From the NCBI GenBank assembly GCA_025267735.1, contig CM046297.1, positions 27,368,011-27,432,010 on the forward strand: a DNA stretch of 64,000 nt. Direction: 5' to 3'. Every line of letters starts with the position of its first letter. The first letter of the stretch is position 1. The notes below the pieces were generated by a model. It was not told the origin of the DNA. It worked only from the letters and a program-made list of their open reading frames with translations, and ran no database searches. This stretch comes from Mactra quadrangularis. Its lineage: Eukaryota > Mollusca > Bivalvia > Venerida > Mactridae. A program made the position numbers and the translations under genes. Below are positions 33,917 to 47,500 of this stretch, piece by piece.

Positions 33917-34108
33917 CAGTAAAACTTGGATATAACATACTCGCTGGGCCATATAAAAAAGTTATAAAGTACGTTATAACCAAGGTATGTTATATCCATA
34001 TAGCATACTAAGTATGTTATATATAAGGATGAAAAACGGGCCAGAAAAAATGGTATGTTGTAACCGAGTGTATGTTATAACCGAGTATGTTATATCCAAG
34101 TTTTACTG
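33917..34108. mobile_element. Tc1/mariner (Tigger-like) MITE flanked by TA
   Basis: The 192-bp element starts cagtaaaacttggatataac and ends atatccaagttttactg, with TA on both sides (33915-33916 and 34109-34110). The interior repeats a 'gtatgttataaccgag' motif. CAGTAAAAC-type ends with TA duplications are typical of pogo/Tigger relatives. Confidence 0.82.
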
Positions 34109-35278
34109 TATATCTAACCAAATATCTCAAAATGTGTCTCACCAGTTGCCATTATTTCGGCCTAAAAGTGGCTAAAAGCTGCAAGCGATTTGTTAAGTTA
34201 ATTGGCTCTTATCCTACACATCAATCCACGCTGTTCACGGTGTTAAACATGATGTATAATAATCATTTAACACATAAATCACAATATTTATATTCAACAT
34301 CAACGGTTTGGTCATTGTTCATTGATAAAGGGGTACTTCATATAGTTACCAGTCTTTATACGCAACCACCACCTTTCTAACATAAAGGGTCATAGTTGGT
34401 ACCTGTAGCACAGCTAAAATCTGACGACGATGAATGGAATGGTTACAGCTATTTTGAAGACATGAAGTTTGACAACACTTGACTACAGAAGCCAGTGAAA
34501 TTCCAAGAGATTTTAAAACAAACATAAACACATAAACATCAAGAATTGCTAACAGTAAAATATCATTGCACATTCCCACGAAATAAAATGATTTTACATC
34601 ACATACATTAGAGCATTGTACATCACATGCAATATTTTCTCTGATTCTATTTAGAATCAATGGCATTATTAAAACAATTTAATGAACCATACAAAATTCT
34701 GTCACCTTGGTGCAAAAACTTATGTAACTTACATTGTGTGAAAAAAAACTTATTGCATTTTTTCGATTAAAAATCAGTTTACAAATTCAAAAACAAAAAA
34801 AGTTTTGTTCAAATATAATATTTTAGTAAAAAAGCATTTTTTTTCTTAAGAAACTATGGGGCATTACTGCACTTACTTATTTTGTAACTTTGAAATATCT
34901 TAACTCTTTAAAACTCTTTTGGCAATTTAATATAAATGTTCATATCAGCTATTGTGATAGAAGTTGATTTCCCAAAATCTAACTTAAAGCCTTAAAGAAA
35001 GAAGGAAGTTTTTTCACCTCCTGTAAAAAATGTAAAAACTGTCAATTACAGTACTTTTTGCACCAAAGTGATGACATAAAGTCTTTGTGCACGAACTGTT
35101 GCAGGTAAAAGAATAACAACTGTGTATAAAAAAGTTCAGCTTTCCTAAGGAAGCAAATACAAACTCAAACTGTAAACTTTAACAGACAGTGCGAAAACTG
35201 ACGCAAGGTCCGGCATGCCTGTACCGTCTTAATTTGTTATTTTACCTTTAATGCAGTTCAGATTGACAAAATCTGTTA

Positions 35279-35284
35279 TTTATT
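35279..35284 (-). terminator. Polyadenylation signal of VPS8
   Basis: AATAAA on the minus strand, 151 nt beyond the VPS8 stop codon at 35435-35437. It is the first canonical hexamer downstream. Confidence 0.55.
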
Positions 35285-35434
35285 CCATCAGACACACTTC
35301 AATGTATAGAAAAAAGCTTGACCAAATTTCAGACTGATTTTTTCTCTGTTTTGCAGAGTCTTCTAAATATTTTAATCACCTAATGAATTTGTATGAACTA
35401 GAATATATGAATAAATCTATAAGTAATTCTAAGA

Positions 35435-35557
35435 TCAGTCAAATATTCGAGGTGCAGCCAGATTTAATTTAAAACGTTCTTGTTGGAATATACAAGATGG
35501 GGTACGAGTATTTTTAGTCGATGAATCAGATTTTGAGAGTTCTGTAAGAATTCCAAG
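35435..35557 (-). CDS. VPS8: VPS8 last exon and stop codon
   Basis: Reads LGILTELSKSDSSTKN at the start and CIFQQERFKLNLAAPRIFD at the end, then TGA. It resembles the end of vertebrate VPS8 (LLTELS, IFQ.E.F.L.L..P). It confirms that the protein continues past the in-frame stop seen if the intron after 37771 were retained. Confidence 0.88.
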   Translation of the reverse strand, partial: LGILTELSKSDSSTKNTRTPSCIFQQERFKLNLAAPRIFD

Positions 35558-38500
35558 CTGAAAATAGAAACAAAAATATTATATAATTATCATTAAAACA
35601 ACAACAATAATAATAATAATAACAATAATTATAACAATAATAATAATAACAATAATAATAATAATAATAAAGACTTAATTTCAAGATACTACACATTTTG
35701 ATAAATACAATATTCCATGTGGACCTCTATATCAAACATATTACACAGTATATACAATATTTGCATAATTAAATCTTAAATAGCTTTTAAGATCATAGGT
35801 GGTTTTTAAATGCCACTTTATTTCAGGACTCCACATTAAGGGCAGTCCTGTTGCTCCTGACAATCTATAGTTGGGTTCAGGCAACCTGTTACCACTAAAT
35901 ATATGGTTTGGGCAAGTTAAAAATATAGCTGTCTGTCCATTCGAGCAACCTAGTTTAAAAGTTAGTGTCTAACACTGTTATTCTTTACTGACAATATTAC
36001 AGGATTGAAGTCAATGCCTTAACTTTTCTCAAGCACTAACCCTACAAGTATTCAATATTTCACATGGTAAAAGTCAAAATTATAAACTGGCCTGACTTTA
36101 TGAAATCAATAATTTTCATTCGCCTTTGTCAATTTTTACTTGTTTTAAAGTGGAAGTAGCAAGAGCACATAGGAACCTGTCAACAACAACCTCTCAGAAG
36201 AAAACTGAACAGTAGCCTTAGTAGACCAGTGGTCACTTTGGTCAGTTTGTTGTCAGCCCAGGTTCCACTATATAAATATCATATCCTCATTATATGATTT
36301 TTCACCCTCTGTAGGATGTGATATTTATTTTATTATACCGAACAACAAAAACAGAAATTGTTGACAATTTGATAGGCACAAAAAACATTTAATTTTATCT
36401 GTTTTATTTGCTTCTGAACTTAGAACTTCTAAGACATTTTACACCGTTTAGTATGTTGTTTGTAAAAAGCAAGCGTGCAAGGGTGGTAACTCAAATTGAA
36501 TGGCTAAAAACTTTAGTCCGGGTATTAACAAACTCCAACACAGTAGTGTCTCATCGCTTTAAGCAGGCCGATAGATGATGTCAAGCAGGCCGATAGGTGA
36601 TGTCCAGAGGGTTACATAATTACAGATTGTCATCCGGTGACGTCACATTAGGCTATATAGTAACGTATCACATGAGGTATAATAATGTACAATGAAGAAC
36701 TAACCCTAGAAGGTGTTTTCATTGACCTTCTAACCATATCAACAGCTTCTATATGTTGTGGATCATCTAATGTCTGAAATAGAGTGAGTTATAATATAAA
36801 TATTATATCAATATACCTGTACAGTACCCATCAAAAGTTTTAAGACATTTTCACTGTGTTGGCTAGGGCTGCCACAATATGCCAAGAGCATATCACAATA
36901 TACTACAATATGCTGGCATTGTATTGCGATACGTACCACGATATACTGTGGGCTTTTAGATATGTTGTGCCTCTGCTGAATTTAACAGAAACTTTGCAAA
37001 TCTTACATGCAGCTACTGATAGAATCTAGCCTCTTTAAATATATATGGTTATTTAGGACTGTGATGCACCCCAATAGGTTTAATTCTTGTAACTTAAGGT
37101 TAGATGGAAGGAACAATGAAAAAACTGATGTTTCACTACTTTTATTTCGCAAAATAAGTGAGATATAACATTAATGTATTAGTTGGTTAAGATCACTGAC
37201 TTCAAATCTCATATAAGGTTATATCATGCAGTAAACAATTGATGATGTACATTTATAATTGAAGTACCATAAGCACAAAAAATTTGTGTACATTGAATTT
37301 TTTACAGACATAAGAAGGCTGTCTGCCTTGATTGTCTATCAATATGAAAGCAATGATTATGACCATACATGGACATATAATCTAACTAAAGACTTTTGTG
37401 TGAAATTTGTTTGCCTAATTTCAGTTTTAAGTAATCTAGCCAGTCCATGAACAGCTTGACTGTACTACAGTATTAATGCTTCACATGAGTAGAAGATGAA
37501 CAGTTTTAGAATACTGAAAATCTAGTTTCAAAATACTGTATTAGACATTTATATATATACACAAATTATTGTCCATATAGTAACTTATTCGCAAGCTAGT
37601 GAAGTCAGTATCAATACTGAGAACTGAACAAAACCATTTTGTCATGAACATCATTAAAGCATAGGTCAGCTGAACGTGACCCTTGATATGAAGCAGCCAG
37701 ATCTTATATAAGCGAGTGTGCTAGTGGATAATTGTAGACTGGCTTTTAATCAGACTGCCGTGGTTCTTACCCCTCTAGATCTGTCTTGTCTTATAGTCAT
37801 TTGTTCAGCCGAGTTAGAGTTGGATAAAGATCTATGAAATCTAGAACTTTGTGTTTGTCCACGTTTGGTGTGACTACATAGATAGCAGACATACGTATCT
37901 TCACCACTTATAACATGAACTGATCCAACAGCTTGTAAACATGCACTATGATAGCTATGTCCACATCTGAAATATATACATAATACAAAATCATATTTTT
38001 TGGTAGGATTGAGGGCCATAGCAACACATGGTATATGTTATATCACAGCGATCAGTCAACCTATTCACCGTTTCTGGAAGGCTAAATCTTTGGATTTAGC
38101 TAGTAACTAGTTTCACATCTGAAATATATACGTAATACAATACAAATACATTTGTTTAATAACAGAACAGGGTCCGTATCCCATAAGCTCCTAGAAATAT
38201 GTTTCCTTAGTTAAAAAAATGCTTTAGGTAAGGAAAATATCAAAAGGTGGTAAAAGCACCTTAGAAGATACATGTACTTTAGGTAAGGAAATATCTGAAG
38301 GGGAAAATGACAAATTCTAAGAGAAAATTCACTACATAAGGTACAATTTTCCTATTTCAATCAAATTTCATATAACTAATAAGAAAAATCACACATAAAT
38401 AAATAATAGGGTCATCATTTTTTTATAATCAGCTTACTTAAGATATTTTTCCACTTCCATATTGTAAAATCCATTTAAAGCTATATTACACTGAATCAAT

Positions 38501-41500
38501 AAAAATTAATGGACAGCATGTTTTAGTAAATCACTAAGAATTTTGAGCCCAGTGAACTTTCATTTGCTCCAGAAAAAAATTCCATTTTACTGAACAAAAA
38601 GTCAAGAAAATGTTTTGAATTGAAATTTCTATCCCACAGTATTCATTCACCTTACCTAAACACTAAAACTTTATCTGTATCTTGTTGATTCATGAATTTC
38701 TTCACACAAATTCTACATTGTTGACCATGAGGAACATAACCTTTCATTGCTGCTTGTGTTAAACTTTGTAAATTCATATGTATGTCATGATTTAGTAAAT
38801 TCTTACAAGTGATCATCAAGGTCTGAAAAAAGTAACATTCCATACTGTTTTACCACACTGAAATCTGATTAGTTGTAATTTTACCATGTTTAAATACGAT
38901 TGGTTGAATTTTATCATGTTTAAAATCTGATTGGTTGAAATTTAACCAAACTTAAATCTGATTAGTTGAATTTTTACCATTTTTAAATCATCTATATTCG
39001 ACTAAATAATTATTTTGAGACTCCCGGGGACGGGCCAACTTTGAACCCAAGGGAATAATTTCAATTATATTTGTACAGGACCTTAAGGTAATGCCACATG
39101 CAAAATACTAAATAAACTACACTTTATGTATTTTTTACTTCTTTTAAATAAAATTATTGACAACACACATGTGCAAAGATGCAGTATGTATAGACCAGCC
39201 ACAATGGCAAACTAAAAGCATTTTGTACTCAGGTAAGCTAAAATACACATGAGCAAACATGTATAAAACAATTTATTTTATCTGGCATACAACTGAACTC
39301 ACCTGTTCATAATTATAAGTTTCTAACATTCCTAGTATAAGTTCCTTGATTTCACCAAATTTACCAGTATTGTATGTAGGATCTTGCATAATTTTCTGTA
39401 ATATAGCAGGTAACGCTATATGTCCCATCATATTGTTTAACACATGATGTGTGAGTTGTTTAAAATCTAAAATAGAAATCATTCTTTGAATTTTTGGTGT
39501 TACATTGATGAATATATATGATGAAAATATAAAATGGTATATTTTTATAGAATGGTATTAACAGCATGATTCAAACCAACAAGCCATTTGAGTTTAAGGA
39601 CACTAGACTTAAAACCATGCAGGTACCTACTATGCCACCAACCTGGGTCATACATGTAATTAGGGACTTTAGTCAGTTATCTTTCCCTGATAAAATCTGA
39701 AGCAATCCGATTGGTAAGTAGGTCCTTACAGTTGGATTCCTCGGATTTTATAATTGAATTTCTACATAAGGGTAACAAAATATTTCATCTAATATCGTTC
39801 TTGTTATTGAAGATATTAACAGAAGTGATAGAATTTAGATAGTTCTTTAACTTAAGAATGATTAGCTTGAATTTCAAACAAATTAAATGATACACAAAAA
39901 AAAATTTAAGCTTAAATTTGGCAAATTAACATTGAAAAGTAAGGGTAAAATCTGAGTAATCCAACTAATTAGACCTACCTATTTTGAAGAGTATACAAGG
40001 GGAAATAACTGACTAAAGCCCCTTATTGATTTCACATTTCAATTCTGTGAATACTCCAGCAAAAACACAGAAGTCTCCAAATACAACCCTCATATAATGC
40101 TATGGCAGGGCTCTAATTTAAGCTCGTATACTCACAAAATGCTAGTGGATTTTAAAAATTGCGAGTAACTTTAATTTCAGCTCGCAAATTTTTTAAATCT
40201 ACAAAAAAGATTACTGTCTAAACTTGGGAGACTAAAATAAGCATTGAAACGGCCAATTTAAATGTTCGACATTCTTTGTTGATCAAACAATAACACCATT
40301 GTTCTAACTACATTTAAATATATTGCTATGTTGTTTTTTTATATTGCATGTATGAATAATAGTAATTTAACAAAAAAAAGGACTTGACTTTATTTCAACA
40401 CGCAAAATGAAAGAAGCACTAGCATTGTTTTCCAAATTTAAGTGGTGTAACTATTCACATATGCAATATAAAAACAACAGAGTGCTATATTTAACTATAG
40501 AAGGCATTATTGTGAAATAGACAAAGAATATCAAACATGTATACTTCCAACACTCATTGTGACATGAAGCGATACAGATGCGTAGGCCTAGTAGAGCCTA
40601 AGATCGTACTTTCAATCTATCTGGCCGTTTCCATGCTGAGTTTAGCCTCATTAGCTTAGAAAATAATAATTTTCCTGCGATTACAACTCGCGAAAATTTG
40701 CGAGTTGAAATAAAAGTTACTCGCAGTTTTCAAATTCCACTCGCATTTTGCGAGTATGCGAGCTTAAATTTGAGCCCTGCTGTATTTCTACTATTACCAA
40801 AAAAATGAGCACTCTGGGGGTTCTAAATTGACAAAATCTCTGTACAAATATAAAAACAGATAAACAAAAAGTAAAACACCTACCATTTAATACATGTTTA
40901 TTGTCTATATCTTTAATTCTACGATGTGGAAACATCAATGCATCTAGTAGAGGGAACCATAATGCCTAAAAATAAATATACAAATGTATTACATACCATA
41001 TTAAGTCATTAACAATACATATAAATAACACAAATATAGTCCAACATTAGGGGCATGGAGTCCCAATGTCAAATTGGAACATTATTTCACAAACAAGCAA
41101 ATTAAAATAGCCTTTATAACATCTTTATAATTATCAAATACTTATTTATATGTTCCATTTTACAATGGGTTTAATGCCATGTTAACACAAATTATGATCA
41201 TGATCATTTAACAATTTCCAGCAACAATAGTAACCATTGTGTAATCCAAAGAATCATGACTACATGAAGGCCACACCCCTCCATGAAGGCCACACCCCCT
41301 CCATGAAGACCACACCCCCTCCATGAAGGCCACACCCCCTCCATGAAGACCACACCCCCTCCATGAAGACCATACCCCCTCCATGAAGGCCACACCCCCT
41401 CCATGAAGGCCACACCCCCTCCATGAAGACCATACCCCCTCCATGAAGACCACACCCCCTCCTTGAAGACCATACCCCCTTTGATCAAGTTAAACTATAA

Positions 41501-44500
41501 ATAAAAGAACAAACCTCTCTAGAAGCTTCATCCATCTTGTTAGAATTTCTTTGTAACAATTGAATAATAACTAATAACAACATCTGTATTTCACCAAACT
41601 GGGCACTAACATCTGTGAAATATATTAAATCAATAAGTTCAGATAATCTTTAAACTGAATCATTACAAGCATAATACAGAACCTAGCGGCAATTCTTTTG
41701 CAATCTCTGTTCAAAGGCGGAAAACTCTGAGAATTTTGTTTTTGTGAGTTGATTGTTACAACCCTTTTAAATTATATTATAAAAAATCTCCCTCTCTGCC
41801 TTTTGGCTGTGTTGTAGGTCTGTGTTTTAGACTCATGCTGTTACTGATGTATTTGCTTACACCTTCTTTTACATACTTCAGTACCTTCTGTGTGAGATCA
41901 TTTTTATCATAAACATAGGCGGATCCAGGATTTCCAGTTACCGGGGGGCCGTATTCAAGGGCCACAATGGGTTCTAGACAAAGCCTTGACCTGGGGTTCA
42001 GATTGCTGCGACCCCTAAAGCTCATTTCTAAGGGATTCATGCACATTTACAGAACCTATCCATTCCCAGGGAATACAATAAAAACATAGATATACATGTA
42101 TATCATATAATTTTTACAGCCGTTGGATCATGTTAAAATGTTACAAATACTTAAAAGGTATTGTCCTTAATTATTATACTTTATGTCATTGTATAAGGGT
42201 ATTTCCGGTCTTGTTATTTATTGTACACGTAGCGTGCGAAAATTTTTGACATCTATATTTATACATTATAAAAAACCCTTTGCTTGGGCAATTTTAAGGG
42301 GGGGGGGGCGTATGCCGGGTCTGCCCCCACCCTGGATCCGCCTATGATAAAAATAAAAATTCTACTATAAAGACAATCTTATTTATTGTAAAATCATCCA
42401 ATTTTAATAGATTTTTAAGTCTCCTGTGTTTCATTTGAGAACAAAAACTACATAAACACAACTCTGTTATCAAGATCATTGATTTTGATTGGCCCAAATG
42501 TGGAATATCACATAGAGATAAAGCTTTGTCATTCACTAAACGCTGTGTAATGATTGCATAAACAGTATTGAAATAAGGCATTTAGGCAGGTCTTGGATAC
42601 ATTTGATAATGTAAGAGTGATATGGCTGGGCAAACACATTGTTATCCAATGTTGCTTGTTTGTTTGTTTGTTTGTTGGGTTTAACGCTGTAGCAACACAT
42701 TGTATAGGTCATATAACGGCGGTCAGTCCACCTACTCACTCCTCCTGGAAAGGCTAAATCTCTGGATTTAGCTGTTAAACAACTACTAAACGCATACTTT
42801 CGTCAGTGACAGACAACTGCCGTACATAATTAAAAATCATTGGTAGAAGGGAGAATGGCCGTAGAAATAATTTCATGACCAATCTCCATGAAAGTAAGCC
42901 CCGCCCGGGAAACAAACCCACGACCCCTCGATCAGTAGACTTGCGTGCTACCAACTTAGCTAGCCAGGTGGCTCACCCAATGTTGCATCACATTGGAAGA
43001 TATACATTCAAACACATTGGGGAATTCTACCTTTAAGTTAAAAGTCTCAGAGAAAAACTTATTCACCATGTAATAAAAATATTTTTTGAAAGCAACATGC
43101 ATAAATGGTACTCTTTTATATGACTGTAGTAAGCAATGGCGATATAAACTTACTTCCATCTTCCTGGCTTAAAACAGTTTCTGTCAACTTCTTTAACTTG
43201 GCAGAAAGAAGCTGTAAGAAGAATTTAAGTTAATTATAAGTATGAGGAACAAATTAATATTAGTATTACACACATTTATTTTAGTTCGATTGTGAATCAA
43301 GTTCTTAGTTAATGTGCAGTAACGTTTAAGTCTCTGACTTGGGAGGTCCAGCTTGTGCTATGTTCTAACCCGTGGCCAAACCATCTCAGACTGTTTGTTT
43401 GGAAAACGTAGGCAACATCTCTGATTTTAAGCTGAGACAGGACATCCTGTCAACACAAATTTAGGTTATTTTACAGTGACAAGCACCAGTTTGTCAAATT
43501 TTCATAAAATGGTATAATAGTCCGGTTGGGATTTGAACCTTTACCCCATTCAGGAAACTAGATTCAAAATCTTGGCACACTAACAAATACACGACAGACC
43601 AAGGTTCAGAAGATTCATGATTTTAGAAATAAAAAAGAGAGTATTACCTCCAGGTAAATACCAAATGCACCTTGTATGTCACCAGCTTTTTCTAACAAAT
43701 ATGCTGTAGGTTCAGATAGGTTATGTTTTCTACAAATCTGTAACATAGATATATCAAACATACAGTACCCACCTAAAGCTTGGAGACAAAATATATTTAC
43801 TACAATTCTTGAATTTTAATAATTATTATTGTAGGATAATTATTTTTAATACATTTAAGCATGGTTTGTGTAAAATGAAAACAAATTTCATAAACACAAG
43901 TAGATAAGATTCAGCATCTGATATCCTTCTTAAGCCTCCAAAACCATGTTTAATGTAAATGTTTTCCATAACATAGCTTTTATGCTATTTTTGAAGACTC
44001 AGTTATAATTAAAATGATGTCTAAAAAATAAAGCAAAAGTAAAAAGCATTTCAAAATAAACAGTTATCAAGTTTTAGATAAAAGCTATCCAATAGGCCTA
44101 CAAAGTAAAATGTCTCCAAACTTTTGGTGGGTACTGTAGGGTAAATAGCAAGGTAAATAGTAACTTGTTCTTTGCCAATTTCTTTTTCAAAACAAATAAT
44201 TATAATCAAATGATACCAAAAAGGGCATAAAATAACTACTGATTTTTCAAAAAACTTATTCTGTTTGAAATTTGCATAAATTTAGTATATAAACATTCAA
44301 TATACATGTGTTAACAACCATATTCAAACAACAATACTGATAAATTTACTCAAAATAACCATCACAACATATGGATATAACTCAAAAGACAAAATTTTCT
44401 GTTATTCCACAATTTCTCAATATAACAATTTCTTTTGCCAGTTATGCCAGTCCATTACCACTTCCAAAAATCTTAATTCAACTGTGAAAGAAAGACGTTT

Positions 44501-47500
44501 TCACCACTTACATCTAAAGTTTCTTCAAGTCTGTATCCTTCATTAGTTTTAATAAAGTTGTAAACATCTGATGGTTTAAATTGACACATTAAATCTATAT
44601 ACAGTTCAAATATAGACGCTTCCACTTGGACTTGTTTTTCTACTTGACTTGTAGAACTTGACGTCTCCCTGTAATATATATATTATTATATGTGATTATA
44701 AGTGATTTGTTAACAATATAGTTTGATAGGATGTCACTGGGTGACAATCCGTAATGGCACCTTCTTGACATCACCTATCGGCCTGCTTGACATCACCTAT
44801 CTGCCCGCTTAAAGTTAACACCTCAGTTGACATTACTAGTCAAGGGTGAGCATTCTGTTCAATCACCCTCCGTAGAATGTGATATCTATATAATGAGTCA
44901 TATACAGTCATACCTTAACCCTCTATCTCAAAGTCAGAGACTGCTGAAAGTTGATTAATGCTAGCATGGGTGGAAGTTTAAAGTTTTGAAAATACAGAAA
45001 ACTTACTTTCAAAACAATGAAATAGGCATATTTCATAAATTTTAAACATAAACAAAGTAACTTATTTTCAAATTACTGAAATTAGTACTAATACTAAAAA
45101 CTTTCACCAATGGATTAGTGAAAATTACTTATCTTATATAATCAGAGTAATTCATAATTTTACCTTGTATTATACAGTGTATAGCATAAAATATCTAAAA
45201 GTAATTGCTGCATCAGTGAATGCTAAACTTTCAATAAATTGGATGCAGAACTCAATTTTTATTATTTTTTTATACAGAGGGGCACCAAATAAAAGCAAAC
45301 ATTTGTCAAATAATGTTTCACAAAATGCTATACAGATTGGTCAGGACTCTTTCTGCCGAAGTGATTTTTTCAGGATTCACCCCTGATAACCAGACCACCT
45401 ATTATAAGCCATCTTTTGTTATAAAGTCCGGCTAAAAACCTAGAAATAAAGTTTTAACAAACCTGTAAGCCATAACACCTTGTAAGAATTCATAGAGTAC
45501 TGATCTATCTTGTTTTAATTTATTGACAACATCAGTTAAACTAACTGTTAAATGTGATACAACCATTTTAGCTGATTGTTTACTGTCTATAGATACCAAT
45601 TCCTGAATATAAAATAATGTTACCATTCATAAATTAAAGTTTGGTTTATAATTTATACTAAACTATTTTTTTCTTCATAAAACAAATTCTTATAATTTAT
45701 ATCATTATTTAGTGAATATTCCAAAGCAAAATAGCAAGGCGCTGCACCCGGCCCTTTTTCTCTCTACCCGGCTCTTTCTCTTTCCACCCTGCCTTTTTTA
45801 GCTTCTTTCTATGCAATTATAGTTTATTTGAGACATTTACCCTAAAATAAGCCCTGCCCCATTTTTTCTCCCTTCCTGCCCTTTTCTGAGTACTGGAATA
45901 ATCACTAATTATTAGTCACTTTTAAGTCAAAATCCTGGTCCACCAGAACTTACCTAGAAGGATAAAGTTTCTTGTTCAAGGAAACAACAAAAAATATAAT
46001 ACAAGAGCAGTCCAAGGACAGCGCGCTCGACTTTTCGGGTGTTTTGTTCATGGCAAGGCTTATCTTTAAACAAAAGTAATTTCAAGACAGGACATAATTT
46101 TTGAAAGTATATAATTCAGTCAAACAATAATTACCAATTCATATTTGTAAAATATAAAAGGGGCATTACTCCTAGAACATTCATCCATAGTAACGCCCCT
46201 TCAGAGTAAAGTAGACATAGTATCAACGAATAAGCATACCTACTTTCATTTAAATATCTATATGAAGAACTATAAATACATTGTATTTCAATTTGAACAA
46301 AATTCAAAATTAAAGTAAGGGGCATAACTTCAAAAAATAACATCATGAGTTATGTCCCTTTGTAGTCGCGTAGATGTAGTACTGATGAATAAGCATACTA
46401 ATTGTCATTTAAATATCTTCTTAAGTATTGAAAATATTTCACTTCATAATACTTTCTCCGGAATTAAAAAGTTGAAAAGGGTCACAACTCCAACAATAAT
46501 TCATCAATTATTACGTCCCATTGTATTCAACTAGATGTAGTACTGATGAAAAAGTATACTAACTTTCTATCAAACAAAATATATTAAATTTGAGCAAACA
46601 TAACCCTTAAATATCAAAGTATAAAGGGGAATAACTCTGAAGTAATTCATCTAGAGTTATGTCCCTTTATAGTCCGATAGATGAAGAACTGACGAATAAG
46701 CATTCCAACTTTCATTCAAATATATTTATAAGTTCTAAATATATCCCATGAGAACAAATTTTAATCTTAAATGTTTAAGTATAAAGGGGCATAACTCCAA
46801 CAATAATTCATCCAAAGTAACGTCCCTTTATAGTTGTGTAGATATAGTACCCATAACTAAGTATACAAACTTAAAGTCAAATATCTTGATTAGTATTAAA
46901 GATATTACATATAGAAATGATTTTAACATTATATTTTGCATTTCTCTTAAGTATAAAAGGGCAATTACTCCAAAAATAATTCATCCACAGTTACATCCCT
47001 TCATAGTCGGGTAGATATAGTACCAACAAATAAGTATACAAACTTTAAGTCAAATACCTTGATCAGTATTGAATATATTCTACATAGGAAAAACTTTAAC
47101 CTCATATTTTGCAATTCCTTAAGTATAAAAGGGCAATTACTCTAAAAATAATTCATCCACAGTTACGTGCCATCACAGTCGTGTAGATATTGTACTGACA
47201 AATAAGTATACAAACTTTAAGTCAAATGAATTGATCAGTATTGAAGATATTCTACATAGGAAAAACTTTAACCTCATATTTTGCAATTATTTAATTATAA
47301 AAGGGCAATAACTCATAAAATAATTAATCCAGAGTTATCCCCTTTCACAGAATGGTTAATATAGTCCCACTTAATAAGTATACCAACTTTCAATAAAATA
47401 ACTTGGATAGTGTTGAAGTTATAAGTGTTTCAAAAAACTTTAACCTGAAAACCAACGCCAACGCCAACGCAAACGCCGACGCCAAAGTGATAGCAATAGC

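Larger units (their letters stand above)
31500..35250. other. Intergenic region between convergent genes
   Basis: No supported gene. It holds MITEs (31716-32194, 32731-32847, 33917-34108), a tandem duplication (32262-32386), and a block near 33065-33370 that shares motifs with 13105-13160, 3370-3440 and 37650-37755. Long ORFs at 34087-34666 lack any family motif. Confidence 0.55.

Noticed and set aside
41204..41488. ORFs with GVWPSWRGYGLHGG-like repeats
   Set aside because: They are frames through a 20-bp minisatellite in a VPS8 intron.
46352..47014. ORFs of 60 and 88 codons
   Set aside because: They translate core repeats of the pearl-like element.
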